From Plectrocnemia conspersa (lineage: Eukaryota > Arthropoda > Insecta > Trichoptera > Polycentropodidae), in NCBI GenBank assembly GCA_009617715.1, contig VTFK01000152.1:1178001-1242000 (forward strand): a stretch of 64,000 nt of DNA, read 5' to 3'. The notes under the pieces were generated by a model. That model did no database searches. It was not told where the DNA came from and saw only the letters and a list, made by a program, of their open reading frames with translations. The translations under genes and the position numbers were made by a program. Of the stretch, positions 34,690 to 46,800 are shown one piece after another; position 1 is the first letter of the stretch, and each line of letters begins with the position of its first letter.

Positions 34690-35080
34690 TCGAAATCACT
34701 GTTGTCTATCACTTATAGCTCAATGAAATCTCTTCTTTTCGTGGAACAAGGAAGCTATCCAATGCTACTTGCTTGTGTCTCATTCTGAGAATTTGCCGAA
34801 AATGTGACAATACATTGTGATTGAATAGATTCACGGCTCTCACTGTTACATCCTTACTCGGATGTTGCAGTTTCCTACATTTTACAAATATCCATAATCT
34901 CATTTGAAGTGAAGGGGTTTCTTAGTTTTTTTCTTCCCTCTTCAGACGAGATCTATGTAGCCTCGTGTTGTTGCTCGCGATGCACATTTTTTAGTTTTTC
35001 GGTGGTCAGCTTCTAGCCATGTTCATCCACCAACTTTAGAATATCATTCTCATTAACCTCCAGTCTTCTGTTCTTCCCCA
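34690..35080 (-). pseudogene. Pogo/Tigger-type transposase, C-terminal relic
   Basis: The minus strand reads RRLEVNENDILKLVDEHG, KLTTEKLKNVHREQQHEAT, ISSEEGRKKLRNPFTSNEI and then, partly in another frame (34903-34709), LFNHNVLSHFRQILRMRHKQ followed by VALDSFLVPRKEE. That order is the C-terminal tail of jerky/Tigger-type pogo transposases: an acidic segment with the E[IL]LE-x-H-x-EELTxEEL pattern, a Phe-Thr block, and a final KQxxLDxF ending. The DDE core and CENP-B DNA-binding domain are not in this copy. Stops inside the segment confirm decay. Confidence 0.72.
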
Positions 35081-36500
35081 AGAACTCAACTTCAAAAAAA
35101 TATACATTTCGCGTTATTTTTTCAAATACGTTTTTTACTTAAATATAATTATTGAGACGTACTTATTGTTAATATTTAACACCAATGTTGAGTGTAGCAT
35201 ATTTCGAGTAAATGGAGATAAAAAATTATAAATAGTAGAAAGAATTTTGTGTTTGCAATATCTGACTTCGCCAGCCATCCCTATCATTAAAAAGGACCAG
35301 ATACCATAATTGTCTGAGATAAAGTAAACGTATTACTTATATGTTGACACATCGCGCATATCATACAAAAATATCGAACATGTTTAATTCAATTTAAAAA
35401 TTCACGTTAAAATATTGGCCGGACGGATTTTTCGTATAAGTCGGGCGGGCCGATATTTCGGCCCTCTTGGGCTAAACGGTATAATATGCTTCTACTTTGA
35501 TATCCTACCCCAATAAAATTACTTACGAAAAAAAATGTTAATCCCGTACGATAAACATTTTATTCTCAGCTTCTGCTTTCAAGCAATATGGGCATCCTCG
35601 TTTTCGTAGTAAGCCCTCTGGAGATATCGTTTTCAACAAATAAAATGTACGGATTTTAAAAAAAGTATTTTCTTCAATTAAGTCAATATAGGTAAAGTTT
35701 TGTCCCAATACCGGTATTATTATAAACATTATCGCATCGCATTATAAACATTGGGTGCGATTTAACAGGAGATATATATGAATGTGCATTTAAATAAATA
35801 CTTTGTTCCATAAAACGAATTGTTCGCGCATATAACTACAGTAATGCACAATCAATTCGTTTTATGAAACAATTATTTTATTAATAAAAAATATGTGCAA
35901 TATGATGCTGCGTTGCGAAAAAGTCGCTATTTTTAAGTAAATTATATGGTAACGGTGATTTTTTTTATACATTTATGCTCATTTTTAGAAATTGCTTGAT
36001 CTGTAAGATTATTATTTAGGAAAACCTAATCTGTGATGATTGATTTTATATGGTATTCAAGCTGGTTTTTTTTTGTATAAGGCACCGATTATTCATATTT
36101 TTTGTTAAGCACAAAATTAATGTTTTGTAGCAACATAATTATGTATATATTTTCAATATATTTAAATTCACTATAAATGTAAACGACCCGACGAGCTCGT
36201 TGAAAAAATTCAATTCCCGTTTCTAAATTGGATTAAATTAGATATCTAGAGAAACGCGCAGATTTTCCCGTCCGTGGCGGCGTCGCTAGACAAATGGTCA
36301 GGATTTGGGCAACTACCTTTTATCCAGTGTATTCTCAGTCACTTAAAGAGTTTCCCTGGCGCGTTTCTCAAACGACCGGTCGTAAATCACGGACCGATGG
36401 CTAATACGACTCACACGTGTATTGTCGAAGGTAAATATAATATTACATATTATTTTTATAGCTAACGGTTGCGAGCTATCGGTAGCTTTTTTCATGTTAA
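35081..36500. other. Noncoding DNA
   Basis: AT-rich except 35395-35480 and 36180-36420, which are CpG-richer. It contains the hairpin at 35804-35871. No gene recognised. Confidence 0.5.
35804..35871. ncRNA. Pre-miRNA-like hairpin (candidate)
   Basis: Arms tgttccataaaacgaattg (35804-35822) and caattcgttttatgaaaca (35853-35871) pair over 19 bp with one mismatch. The inner sequences (gcgcat and atgcac) extend the stem with small internal loops to a terminal loop of about a dozen bases. A total of about 68 nt is the size of an insect pre-miRNA. I do not recognise a known miRNA seed; a tiny MITE is an alternative. Confidence 0.3.
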
Positions 36501-36740
36501 ACCTGTCTTTGCATCAATTATTTTTATGTGGCAATAAGAAAAGTCGTATCGAAGATCAGGTTGATCTCACTGGACAGCCTTAGCTGGACCAGATCAGACT
36601 GTTTAAGGAAAGCGACTTTTTATTATATTATGCCATTGAAAATTGGACAAAGTCAAATGTTCCTTTTATTACTCTGACCAATATCGATCATTTGGGGCGG
36701 AACCAAACTCTTTGTTATTGTCTAATACAGTTTATTTTAG
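36500..36740 (+). repeat. Dispersed repeat C, copy 3
   Basis: The 3' block accaatatcgatcatttggg gcggaaccaaactctttg and tgtctaatacag closely matches 15225-15290. The 5' part is weaker. Confidence 0.6.
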
Positions 36741-38427
36741 ACTGTAACGGTAGATTCAATGTCGGTTATATTGTCGTCATTTCTTCGCATTTTCCATCGA
36801 TATTTTATAGTGCATTTATTTGGCTTAGACATTTGCGCACCACCCTTGCTAACCGTTCTAATGGCGCGCGCCACATACGGGGTAATGTTATTTACAGAAT
36901 CTGCTACTTACGCTACGCAATAATATCATAAGATTATTTAGGTATCTAAGGAGAAACCTTTATAATTATTACCGCTTGAATATCTGTCTGTCATGGAAGC
37001 GGTTGGAAGGTTATTTATTATTAGTAGTTATTTTTTTATGTGACATGATTAAAACTACATAAAGTACGCTAGTCATTTAATTATTAGTAGCTTTTATGTC
37101 GAATTAATTTAAAGGCCACTGTTTTACAGACACAACTACGATATAAACGTTTGTCAGTTTATCTATTATATTTTCACGTGAGGGCGATTTGTTTTCATAT
37201 TCTAACGTGGGAGTTTGAAGGAAAGTGTTTCTAAGAATAAGCCATATACGCGTAGTTGTTGTACTAAAATATAATACAATTTATGACATTTAGGTGCGAA
37301 AATAAAAGAGAAAAAAGTATCATATTACAGGTAAATAAATAATGTAACTAGCTCGCTTCAGCTTTATGAATTGTGATTCTGATAGATCCCTTCAATTTTC
37401 TAGAAAAAAACTTAATAAACAAGAAGAGCATAAATTATATTTAACATAATATGATGACGCCAATTCATATTATACTAAACTATCCCATCCTAAATCCTAT
37501 AGGAGTAAGTATAATTTTCACTCGACTCCCAACTTCCACATCCATTCAACAAAACGATATTAAGTCTCATTTTGCACAATACTCCTCCCTAACAGATACA
37601 CACGCACGTATAGTTTATATTTTTTTCTAAACAAGGGATAGCAATTCAGAAGTTTGTCAGCGCCCAAGTTTCGACTGCACGGTCGAACGACCAAGTTCGC
37701 ATTACAATAAAGTAGTTTCCTCCAACTTCCGACAACACCGCCCGCCCTGGGTTAGTTGTAAAGCGACTGCTACGCTAGTGCCCAGTGTTATTACGTGTGC
37801 CGTTTAGATTAAACGCGGTCAATGGGATAATTGCTTATTCCGCGCGGTGGGATGCTGCGAAGGTCGATCTTCGTTCGGTATTGAGAGTGTTCGGGATTCT
37901 AGTAAATGGGCCTGCGTCCTGTTGGTTTTTCTCGCGTTTCGCCACTTGTCGCGAAATTACGCTCAATTGTTGTAACGCGATATGCGCGCTCGTTCGCTCA
38001 ATCGGGTAAACGACAGAGCCGGACTGGGTTTAATGCGGTAATTACATCTGGCGCGGCGGATTAATCGCTCGTGTAATTCGAGCGTTCAAACTGATTGTTC
38101 CGCGAAAATTTGCGCTGGTACACCAAAGGTTGTTCGTTTGAGATTTTTAAATATTGATATATTCGTTGCTCGCTTTTGCCTATTTATTTTTGAAGAAGTT
38201 ACTTATAGCGTAAAACTGGCAATGGTAGTTAGATTCGGAAATGTGTAATTAAAGAATGCACAAATAGCCCCTATTGCTGCTTGACTCAGACACTAACCAA
38301 AATATACCTCAAGCACATTAGCAACAGGATAAGCATTGTCGTATTATAAAATATTTTTATTGGAACTTTAATTTATTGTAAATCAGACGTTAGCCCAATG
38401 CATTGCAGCATGAACAACACAATTAAG
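36741..38427. other. Noncoding DNA with a CpG-rich island
   Basis: 36741-37640 is AT-rich. 37660-38130 is CpG-rich (gcgcggcggattaatcgctc near 38050). An open frame at 37785-38009 lies in this island and has no domain. No gene called. Confidence 0.45.
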
Positions 38428-38429
38428 TA

Positions 38430-39085
38430 CAGGGTGGCCCAAATAAGATTGAAGAGTTAAAAATAACTTAACAATAATTTAATTTATTTATGAAGAGAAT
38501 ATAATTCATGGATTTTTTTACAACTAAGTGAAGTATGACATCTCTCAAATGGTTTCTTTTCTATTGCTGACAAATATTGTCTGTTTCAAGAGTATTTTCC
38601 ATTACTAAACGTAAAGTTTCCGGCTCCAAGTTTCAAATGTTCTGCATAAGTTGTTAAATTGTTTGAGGTGTGTTGACATACACCAGCCTCTTCAGCCTTC
38701 CCCACAAAAATAAGTCAAGCGAAATCTGAATTTTTTAAAATTATTCTTCCACCAAAAAGTTCACGAAGAAACTCCATTGTGGCTCTTGCTGTACGCATTA
38801 TGGATCCATATTGGAATCATATGTTCGGATTATTCTCAACACCGGACGTGAAAAGATATCAATCATAGTCCTATCCAGAACTCTGGTGATAATTTCTCGG
38901 TAACCCTCTTTATTTTCGAAATAATATGGATAACTTTATCATGTCTTACAGCCTCCACAATTGCTTCAATGCGCACAGACCAATGAATACTCCTCAAAAC
39001 AGGAGACTAAGCTCCCAATCATGTTGACACTTAAAACTGTTCTGGCAGTAATGTGCTGACGGTATTTTTGTTGAGTTAAGATATT
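38430..39085 (-). pseudogene. Mariner-type transposase, C-terminal relic with terminus
   Basis: The terminus cagggtggcccaaataag begins right after a TA at 38428-38429, as in Tc1/mariner elements. On the minus strand the decayed product reads TARATMEFLRELFGGRIILK (region of the second catalytic Asp and after), then LDLFLWGRLKRLVYVNTPQT and LEPETLRLVMENTLETDNIC, then HLRDVI. The LxFFLWGxLKxxVY block and the following helix are the normal C-terminus of mariner-like transposases. Its 5' part is missing: at 39087 the sequence changes into a different inverted-repeat element, which may have inserted here or marks a deletion point. Stops and frameshifts are common. Confidence 0.8.
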
Positions 39086-39086
39086 A

Positions 39087-40187
39087 TGCCTGCACTACAT
39101 TTTCTCGAAGTTTGCCAAGGTTGGCCAAGGACGGACCATATAGTGAGTTACTTCGGTCGAGTTCAGTTCTGCCCGCTCTAAAATCTCTCGGAAGTTGTCC
39201 GAGGCTACCGAGAACGGGAGGTAAAGTGGGGGTAATTCAGTCAACTTGGCCAGCTTTGAGCGCTTCCGAACATTGTCGGCATTATTTCCGAGTCAAAGGG
39301 ACCGAAGTCGGAGCTGCTCTTTCGAGCGCGAGCGGTGAGAAACTTCCCCTTTCGCTCTCTCGCGTGTTAAGTGACGAAAGTGAGAGAGATAATGATATGG
39401 TGTTTCGGACACTGAGATAGAACGAGTAACTCGGTTCAATTTCAGTATGCGCGTAGGCGTCCTATGGTTAACACGCGTGTCGAGCGCTGCTTCGTTTTCA
39501 CGTGGTCAAGTTATAATACCACATGCTTATCGGGGACTTCAACAGACTCTTACTGACATCTTTGAATATTTTACGGCACCAAAAAGGATTAACTATATTT
39601 TTGATAGTATATTATTCTAACAGATATCGTTATTATATTTTTTTCATGTAAAATTAAATACTTAAACAATAATTAGTGGTACTTGATTTTGTTAAAAAAA
39701 TCGTTTCGAATATCCTTATGTATTTTCCTAGATCGGTTTATATAAATGTCACACCATAACGAATTCTCATTTAGAATCGATGGCGACAATTTCTAGGATA
39801 GTCACACATATGGTGTTTGTATTCTGAAGTATCGTTTTTATGCCTTATGGCATTTTGCAAAAACCGACAAATATTTTGCGTAAATTGAATATTTACGACC
39901 GAAAAGTTTTCATTGATATTGTGCTGGTGAGTACCCACACAAACTCTTATAATTATCAGTAGCGTAATTTTAATAATATGACAATTTAAAAATTGCGATT
40001 ATTTGGCACTTTTTTTGATATGCCGGCTGTATATGACAGAAGCCGCTGTCCGGACGTCATTCACGCCGCAAAGCGCACGGGTTTATGAAATTTGCGACAG
40101 TGTGGTCGGTTACTCGAAGTCGTAGATCTCAGCCGACTTCAGTTGTAACTTTGTTTCGAACAACTTCCAAAGAGTGTAGTGCAGGCA
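39087..40187. mobile_element. Unassigned 1.1-kb element with 13-bp perfect inverted termini
   Basis: tgcctgcactaca at 39087-39099 is exactly repeated in inverse at 40175-40187 (tgtagtgcaggca). Behind the perfect part the ends stay similar (ttctcgaagtt versus ctttggaagttg, and further gagttacttcgg versus agttacaactgaagtcgg). The inside is GC- and CpG-rich at both ends and AT-rich in the middle. An open frame at 39112-39420 has no recognisable domain. It looks like a nonautonomous DNA transposon; the superfamily is unclear and no convincing target duplication was found. Confidence 0.65.
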
Positions 40188-40523
40188 ATAGACTTTTCAG
40201 AAGGATAAAAAAATAATAATTTTGACATGTTGCTGCATATCACATGTAGTCATCGTGTATATCCAAAAATCTTTTATAACCCGCAAAATTAAGAAAACAA
40301 AAATAAGAAACCAAAAAAGCTATGGATATTTCTAACCCTTCAGACTTAATTGCGCCACCTGTAGTAAGGCACCAGATTAAAATCAATCTGTGAATTAGTG
40401 ACCTATATATTATTTGTCCGCCAGGCACCCGCGACGGCCAGATCTGTCGGATATGCCCGCGCGTGTATGGCCAGCTAATATATTTATTATTGCAAAAATT
40501 GTACTGTCCGTTCATTGTTTAAT

Positions 40524-40556
40524 CTATGTTTTTTTTTTTGTTTCAGGTAATGCTTG
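40524..40556 (+). promoter_or_regulatory. Candidate recursive splice site 3
   Basis: A twelve-T tract, then gtttcag directly followed by gtaatg (junction after 40546). The pyrimidine tract is strong and the donor half acceptable. Confidence 0.35.
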
Positions 40557-40679
40557 TTTTATGATGTTCTGCGTTCACGTCACTTTTAGACGATCGGAAA
40601 AGTATAATAGGTAAAGCAACAATATTTATTATTACATATCAAATTTGAAATTAACAAAGTAACTTGAAAGTTTCCTGCC

Positions 40680-41290
40680 GTGTTTTAGACGTTGCACGTT
40701 GTTAGTTAGGCTAATTCTCACCGAAGCTACAACTCCACCGCCGACAAAGTTCGACGAGCTACTATCGTAATGATACGACCAAAGATTTAACCGCGCCGCT
40801 CACGTGTTACCGCCACGTGTTGTGTGCGAGATCGTGCTTCTGCAACTTGCCCTACGAATTAATTCGCGGCTCATTTTGCTCAAAATGTTACCCTATTCCA
40901 CCGTCACTCATACTTATTTTTTATTTTATTTCCGGTCGTTCCACAGAGTACCGTTTCCAATCTAAACTGCATTAATAAATTCCTCGGTCTTTTTTCATTA
41001 TTCACTTGTGTGTGTGTCTGTCTGTCTGTCTCCGTTTCTCCGTTTCTCCGCAATTATTATTGCCGCTCCTGTTTTCCGGCCGGTCTACTAAATGAGTTTT
41101 CCCGGCAGATGCGGGTGACGACTCTCGTATGTGAACGTACACGCCGTATAATCGCAGAAAATCCGGTTCTGGTTTTTCTTTCTTGTTTGTGTGTTTACCG
41201 AGGATTGGGATTCTGGTTGCTCTTTTTTTCAATATTGGGATTTCGAAGCTATATGTATGTGTAGTTTGATTGAAGTATCCACTCACAAGA
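40680..41290. other. CpG-rich block with GTCT microsatellite
   Basis: 40690-41130 is CpG-rich with ccacgtg and cacgtg words (40800-40825). A tract gtgtgtgtctgtctgtctgtc lies at about 41008-41030. Overlapping frames on both strands show no domain. Confidence 0.45.
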
Positions 41291-42368
41291 TAAAACATAA
41301 ACATCAGAATTCCAATTTTGTTTTGAAAAAAAAAAGGTTCTAATGAGTATCTTGATAAGTCGGAGTGATGTCTTAATTAATTTCCTTGTTCATGTATAGA
41401 AAAAGTTCTACGACATGATCTCTATACCACTGAGGTATTTTCAGCCGATGTTATCCTCTATTCTAGAAACACTTAGTGATGTATTACACGAGTATCTTCC
41501 AGTCTATTATAAAAGTTTATAAATCATAGTTCAAATGACAATGTTATTTTAAAACATTTCATGTAAATTTTGTAGGGTTTTTCATTTTTTCTAATTGAAT
41601 CCACTGCGGTCCAATTTATTTAATTACGAATAAGTAATATAAGCATTGCGTCAAATTACACAATTGCTTAATATTTTAGAAAGTTTCGATTAAAATATAA
41701 ATTCGCACGAAAATACGTTTATTTTAATAGTACACAATTTTTCGTGCTTTTAATGTCGATATTTCTTTTTAGCATCCACAAATTAATCGGAATTGATTAA
41801 TAACATGCCAGTATACGCAATTTAATGAAACGCGTAAATAAAATTCTGAAAAGTGGCCGCCATTTTGAATTTTTGCGTGGGTTTTATTTCATTTTTTATT
41901 TATTATAAGTTAGGGTCGGATCGCTGATTCTTATTTTAGGAACGCAGATGCTTTTTGATGTTATTATATATATTTATATCAGTTAATCGTTGAATGTAAC
42001 AACAAAGCAACACATAAAAAATATAAAATAAATATATAACAAGATCATATTAAACCACCACATAAATTTAAGTATAAACATTACATTCATGTACACATTT
42101 TGCTTTAGAGAAATATTTTTTTTTTATTTTAGTAGCTCAATGTCCCTAATTTACTGGCGAAAGTAGGGGGTTTTCGGTAGCACTCAGAAACGTATTTTAC
42201 ATTTAATTAAATAAATATATAGATTTGTATACGCAATTTATGAATGTGTTATTTTATAGTTAATAATCAACATAAAAACGAACTCGAATAATAGTAAAAT
42301 ATTATACATATTATTGATATTTAATGCGTGTTTAACTAACGGTCATGTTCCATCATATGATTTAAAAA
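41291..42368. other. AT-rich noncoding DNA
   Basis: 41595-41645 is a copy of dispersed repeat E (attgaatccactgcggtcca). 41850-41880 contains agtggccgccattttgaat, the inverse of the CAAAATGGCGGC word found twice at 46.3-46.8 kb. No gene. Confidence 0.5.
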
Positions 42369-42606
42369 GCATTTACATTGACTCTTGTTTCATTTCAATA
42401 GCAAACAAATCCTTTCCAAAGAGTTAATAATATAATCTCTTATTTTTTGTTGACTGGCAAATGTATGAGAAAGTCGAAGTGTTTTCTTATTGTAATTTTT
42501 AATTGTCGTTAAATATATTTTCGAAATGTTAATCGGAATTCCTTGTCCCTTTCGTAACTACCTGCTCTGGACGCATCTTAAATTTAGCGGATAACTACTT
42601 GTTAAT
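42369..42606 (+). repeat. Dispersed repeat B, copy 1
   Basis: Matches 52299-52560 in order: gcatttacattgactcttg, aaacaaatcctttccaaa, gagttaataatataatc, ccttgtccctttcgtaacta and cttgttaatattgcagc. The third, partial copy is at 29020-29095. Confidence 0.72.
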
Positions 42607-45099
42607 ATTGCAGCGCTTGTAAATCATTTAAAAATAAAATTTTTAACAAAGAAATAATTAATGAAAATTTTGTATAACAATTTATAGAAATCGTAATTTT
42701 GCTTGAGAAACGATTTTTAAGTATAAACACGAATCACGTATTTTTATATTTATTTTTATAAAGAATTGTATTTACCATGCACTTTAATATCCTTTGGGAC
42801 AATATATGAGCTTGAAAATTACACTGCTTTTAGTAAAACAACCATTGTAAAAACGTATTATATACTAGCGTGTTTTAATACTATATTGCCTTTTTATTTT
42901 ATACATATGTACAAACATTTTTGAAACTACACAACACCACTATAATTTTTATGTTGACCACTAAATTATCATGAAGTTGTAATTGCAACTATAAAGTTGT
43001 TTGCGATCGTTCAGCAGTGTGCATGTTTCTGAAAGCTCACAAGCTGCAATTTCACCTTAATTGAAATTTAATGCTCATGAATAGGCACTGGGGACTTTTC
43101 ATCGTTTTAGATTCATACAAATTTCCCATTTTTCACCACCTAAATGTGAAACATTCGTGTCTGCCCAGAACAGAAACACACACCACCGCACCTTCCCCGT
43201 TCTCCAAATCCTCACAATGGCCGAAGCTCTTTCCTTGTGCGGGTTTTATACATATCCCGTATGGCTCGAGGACGCATTAAGGACAATGGGTTTCACGTCG
43301 AGCGCTCGGGATTGGAACCAGAATTAAGCCACAGCGCCACCTGCTCGCCTTTCTATAAATTAAATTCTTATTTTCGCTCTGGCAATTTAATGAGCGTAAT
43401 TTTGTGGAAGATCCCCTTCGTCCACCTTTCAGATTCCGTCGTCAAATTTAAACACTTTGCGAAAGGAAAGTTAGAATAGAATCTAATAATAACATATTAA
43501 AGTTTGATTTATCAATTAAATCAATCGATTTTCCAAATGTCAAACTGTATTAAACCTTTTTTTATTAACTCAATGTAAATTATTCTTAATCAATAGGTTA
43601 TACAAATCATTTGAGGTGTAGAGGGAGGTAAAATAATACTCGGTAAAGACTTTTATTTGAAATTTCTCAGAAAAATAAGCTTTGCAAAAAGTTTTGTAAC
43701 TGTATTCATAAATTACATTTTAGACATTCTTTAAAATCGAGATCAGTACTTAATTTCTATGAGTGACCCGTTCCATCCAATCACGAAATTTATTTATGCT
43801 TATTTACAACGTTCAATTGCCAAAAATATTGCACAGTTAAAGCTTCGACAATGTAATGTATTCCATATGTAAATACGATGATCATAATATATCGCTTCGG
43901 CTTAAACATGTCTCCCTTCGACAGCACGCGTTCTATAGTGCCTTTGCCAAGGTTTTATTTAATAGCCATGTCATTTTTGATCCCAACACCGCGTTATTTG
44001 TTTCAAAAAGACAATAATACAATGAGACCCCTTCTGGCGTTGGCAGATTGGGTGCGTAAAAGCGTTTATGACGACATATTCTATCCACCTCTATTGACGT
44101 GAAAATTATTCGATTTTTCAGTGAGCAACATAGCGGAAAATAGCGCCACCCCAATCATAAATATCTCATTTCAATATGCGAATTTCTCCAAATCTTATCT
44201 TAAAATAATCTACGTTTTCGTTTTATTGCGTCGATAGGATTTTCTCGAAATAGGCAGACGTTTGCGACTTATTTTCTTCGCATCTGAAACATGAAATGAA
44301 TTTTAGTCTATATGAGACGAAAAACAGACACATACGAGAAATAAAAGCAGTTTATTTATATAAACAAAATGTTATGCGCATTTCGGTTAATAAAAGCGCG
44401 AAATGGAGATCGAGTGGGAGGCGCGTCGATATGAATTTCACTTTTTTTGCTTGCGAATTTTTCTCCTCACATTTTTTTATTGCCCTTCATAAAAATGGCA
44501 AAGGGCGCAAAGAAACGTTACGTGAATTTCATACACACATTTGCGAGGCTTTGTTTCAAAATCGATTTTCGAGATTATATTATTGAGATCGATAATTTAT
44601 CGAGGGCGAGGAGTGCGTGTAAAATTTTACACTACCTGCGTTATGATCAATTTTCATTTTTTATATGTACATATGTATGATAAAGTATACATACAGCACT
44701 ACAAAATCTAGGTCAGATCAAAGATTATAAACTGAATCGCTAAAGACGTATCGCAGACAGGGAAAAAACATAGCATCGCTTGTCTTACAAATCCTAGTAG
44801 AAGAATAAATCCGACCCTCTTTTGTACTTGATACTGTTATCCTTTCTGATAAAAATGAATATTTTCAATATATACTATTTGCATAACGACCCGTTTTATT
44901 TGGTATTATTACATCATTCGTTTTGTAACATTGCATTTAGTGTAAAATTATATTGTATATGTAATCTAGATAATTTAGAAAATAATTATTTTTTTAGCAA
45001 TGTTTTTCAAATACATTTAAATTATTTTTAAATTCACGTTTAAAATGAAATGTGTAATTAGTATGTATACATGTTTATTATCATAGTCTCCAAGTCCTT
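42607..45099. other. Noncoding DNA
   Basis: Mostly AT-rich, with GC-richer stretches at about 43180-43345 and 43880-44160 and 44380-44640. Frames of 70-96 codons in these stretches (43071-43280, 43237-43479, 43878-44102, 44296-44586) carry no recognisable domain and look incidental. Confidence 0.45.
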
Positions 45100-45240
45100 T
45101 ATTTATTCTGTTTGAACTCTTCGATTCTGGTGATTTTTTAGCTGGATATATTGTATAACATGGAAGTGGAAAGCGGATGCTTTTTCTAAGGTTCGTCGTG
45201 GTCGTCTTGCCTTGATCTGATTCTTGAGTATTTCATTTTT
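45100..45240 (+). repeat. Dispersed repeat C, copy 4
   Basis: gaactcttcgattctggtga, gtggaaagcggatgctttt and gttcgtcgtggtcgtcttgc follow the order seen at 15001-15310. Confidence 0.65.
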
Positions 45241-45677
45241 AAATTCCCTATATTTTTTAATTAATCGTCATTAAAAATATTGTTATAATTATAGATTACC
45301 GACAGAAAAGATTTCTTTTGAACATCAACAACGTTATTTAAAATCTGCATTAAAATGATTCATAATAAAAATCACAAAAGTTTTATTCTTACCATTTCAT
45401 ATAAAATAATTTCGCAAAAATAACCACTTAAAGTAAAGATCACATTTAGAATGAGTTCTGTTTTAGGTAGATTAATCAATATTTTTTTTAATATTTATAA
45501 TAATCGGGTATTTCCAAGGGTATCTTTACCCCACATATTAAAAATTAAAATTACAATAAAAAATATTATCCAAAATTACAGTAATTAGATATTTTTTTAG
45601 AAACACTAATAATATAAAATTATAGTAAAATAGTTATAAAAGATAGTGTATAGTGTTTTAGGTGAAAATCATTTTTC

Positions 45678-45937
45678 GTTGTAACCTAACATGCGTAAAC
45701 CCAATGCGTTGCAACGGGGTAAATCTGTACCAATTGAGTAAGTCAATAAGATATAATGATTACTTACAAGTAATTATTAATCAATAGACAAAGTTTGGGA
45801 ATCAGTGACATCTATATTAATAATTATACATTATTGTGTGTAATATAATTTATAACCCAAAGTGCTACTGCCGAGGCTCGAACCTGCAACCTCAGAGTTC
45901 CTAGTCTGAGACGTTACGGACTACGCTATTCCGTTCT
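45678..45937 (-). repeat. tRNA-derived SINE, full-length copy 2 (best head)
   Basis: Read on the minus strand from 45937: acggaatagcgtagtccg (A box TAGCGTAGTCCG), an anticodon-arm-like inverted pair (ctcaga/tctgag), then B box ggttcgagcc within tgcaggttcgagcctcgg. The AT-rich body has tgtcactgattcccaaac, and the tail has ttgacttactcaattggtac, gatttaccccgttgcaacgc and ggttacaacg. Copies at 32021-32286 and 10371-10502 share the body. The intact B box makes this the copy most likely to be read by RNA polymerase III. Confidence 0.85.
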
Positions 45938-46059
45938 TAAAAAAATCCCTGAAAATGTACAAAAATAACTATATTTAAACCACTATTGCGTAGATTGAAA
46001 CGTCGTTGAATGTTTTCAACCATACTATAAATATAACTAAAATAAATTATATATAGTGG

Positions 46060-46800
46060 CTGTTCAAAAAATTATAAAAATTTAAAATTCGTTAAAAAAA
46101 TATTTTAGAGATAAAAAAACGATTAAGTTAAAAAAAGTTTTTTTTTTTACATTTTTCGTGTGTTTTTCAGCACATGATAACTGCTCTATTTTTAATCATA
46201 TCGACATGAATATTGTTATTAAAATAGCTCTTGTAAATAAATTCGTTAGTCAACCAAATCATCTATTTTGTTACAAAATGGCGGCTATTCAAATCTTAAA
46301 AAAATTCGTTAGCTCGTTAAAAATATTTTAGATTAAAAAGCAAGGAGGTAAATAATGTGTAGAGACCTATTTATATATGTATTTATTTTATTACGGCCAA
46401 AACTTAACACTGACGTGACGTCGGCACATTTTTTTGGTGGACTTCGACGGGTAGACAACAGCGGTGGTGCTTCGTCTACCGTTCACATTCTTATCGTCTA
46501 CCGTTCACATTCTTAACATTTTACAGAAGCGGCTCAATCTGTGTATAATTGCCACCCGTCACAATCCATCTGCCATTTTTTAAAATATAAATTTAATAAA
46601 CACTAAAAAGATACTGATTTTTGAACGAAATTTAAGGAACAATAACTGCTGCAGTTTATATCATATTGTCATGAATCTTGGTCCAAAAAATAGTTCTCAT
46701 ATCTTAACTAAGTTGTTTGTCAACCGAATTCACTATCTTGTTTCAAAATGGCGGCTAATTAATAAAATAAAAAAATCATAACTTCAGTAATAAAATAATT
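46060..46800. repeat. Degenerate direct repeat with CAAAATGGCGGC cores
   Basis: 46140-46320 and 46620-46790 are related modules: tgataactgc / caataactgc, tgtcatgaat-like words, gttagtcaacc / tttgtcaaccg, and then ttacaaaatggcggctatt and ttcaaaatggcggctaatt. Between them a 22-bp unit (starting tcgtctaccgttcacattct) is perfectly duplicated in tandem at 46472-46493 and 46494-46515. Source unknown. Confidence 0.6.

Noticed and set aside
32340..39085. N-terminal and C-terminal mariner fragments as two halves of one split element
   Set aside because: Both are on the minus strand but in the wrong order (the C-terminal part lies upstream of the N-terminal part in reading direction), so they are separate copies.
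39112..39420. 102-codon plus-strand open frame in a GC-rich stretch
   Set aside because: No recognisable domain; it lies inside the end of an inverted-repeat element and GC-rich DNA is open by chance.
41008..41030. GTCT run as a functional element
   Set aside because: Simple microsatellite; nothing in the context suggests more.
43260..43345. Possible tRNA-like sequence on the minus strand (tggcgctgtggctt ... ggttccaatccc)
   Set aside because: A-box-like and B-box-like words are only about 10 bp apart, far too close for a tRNA or SINE head.
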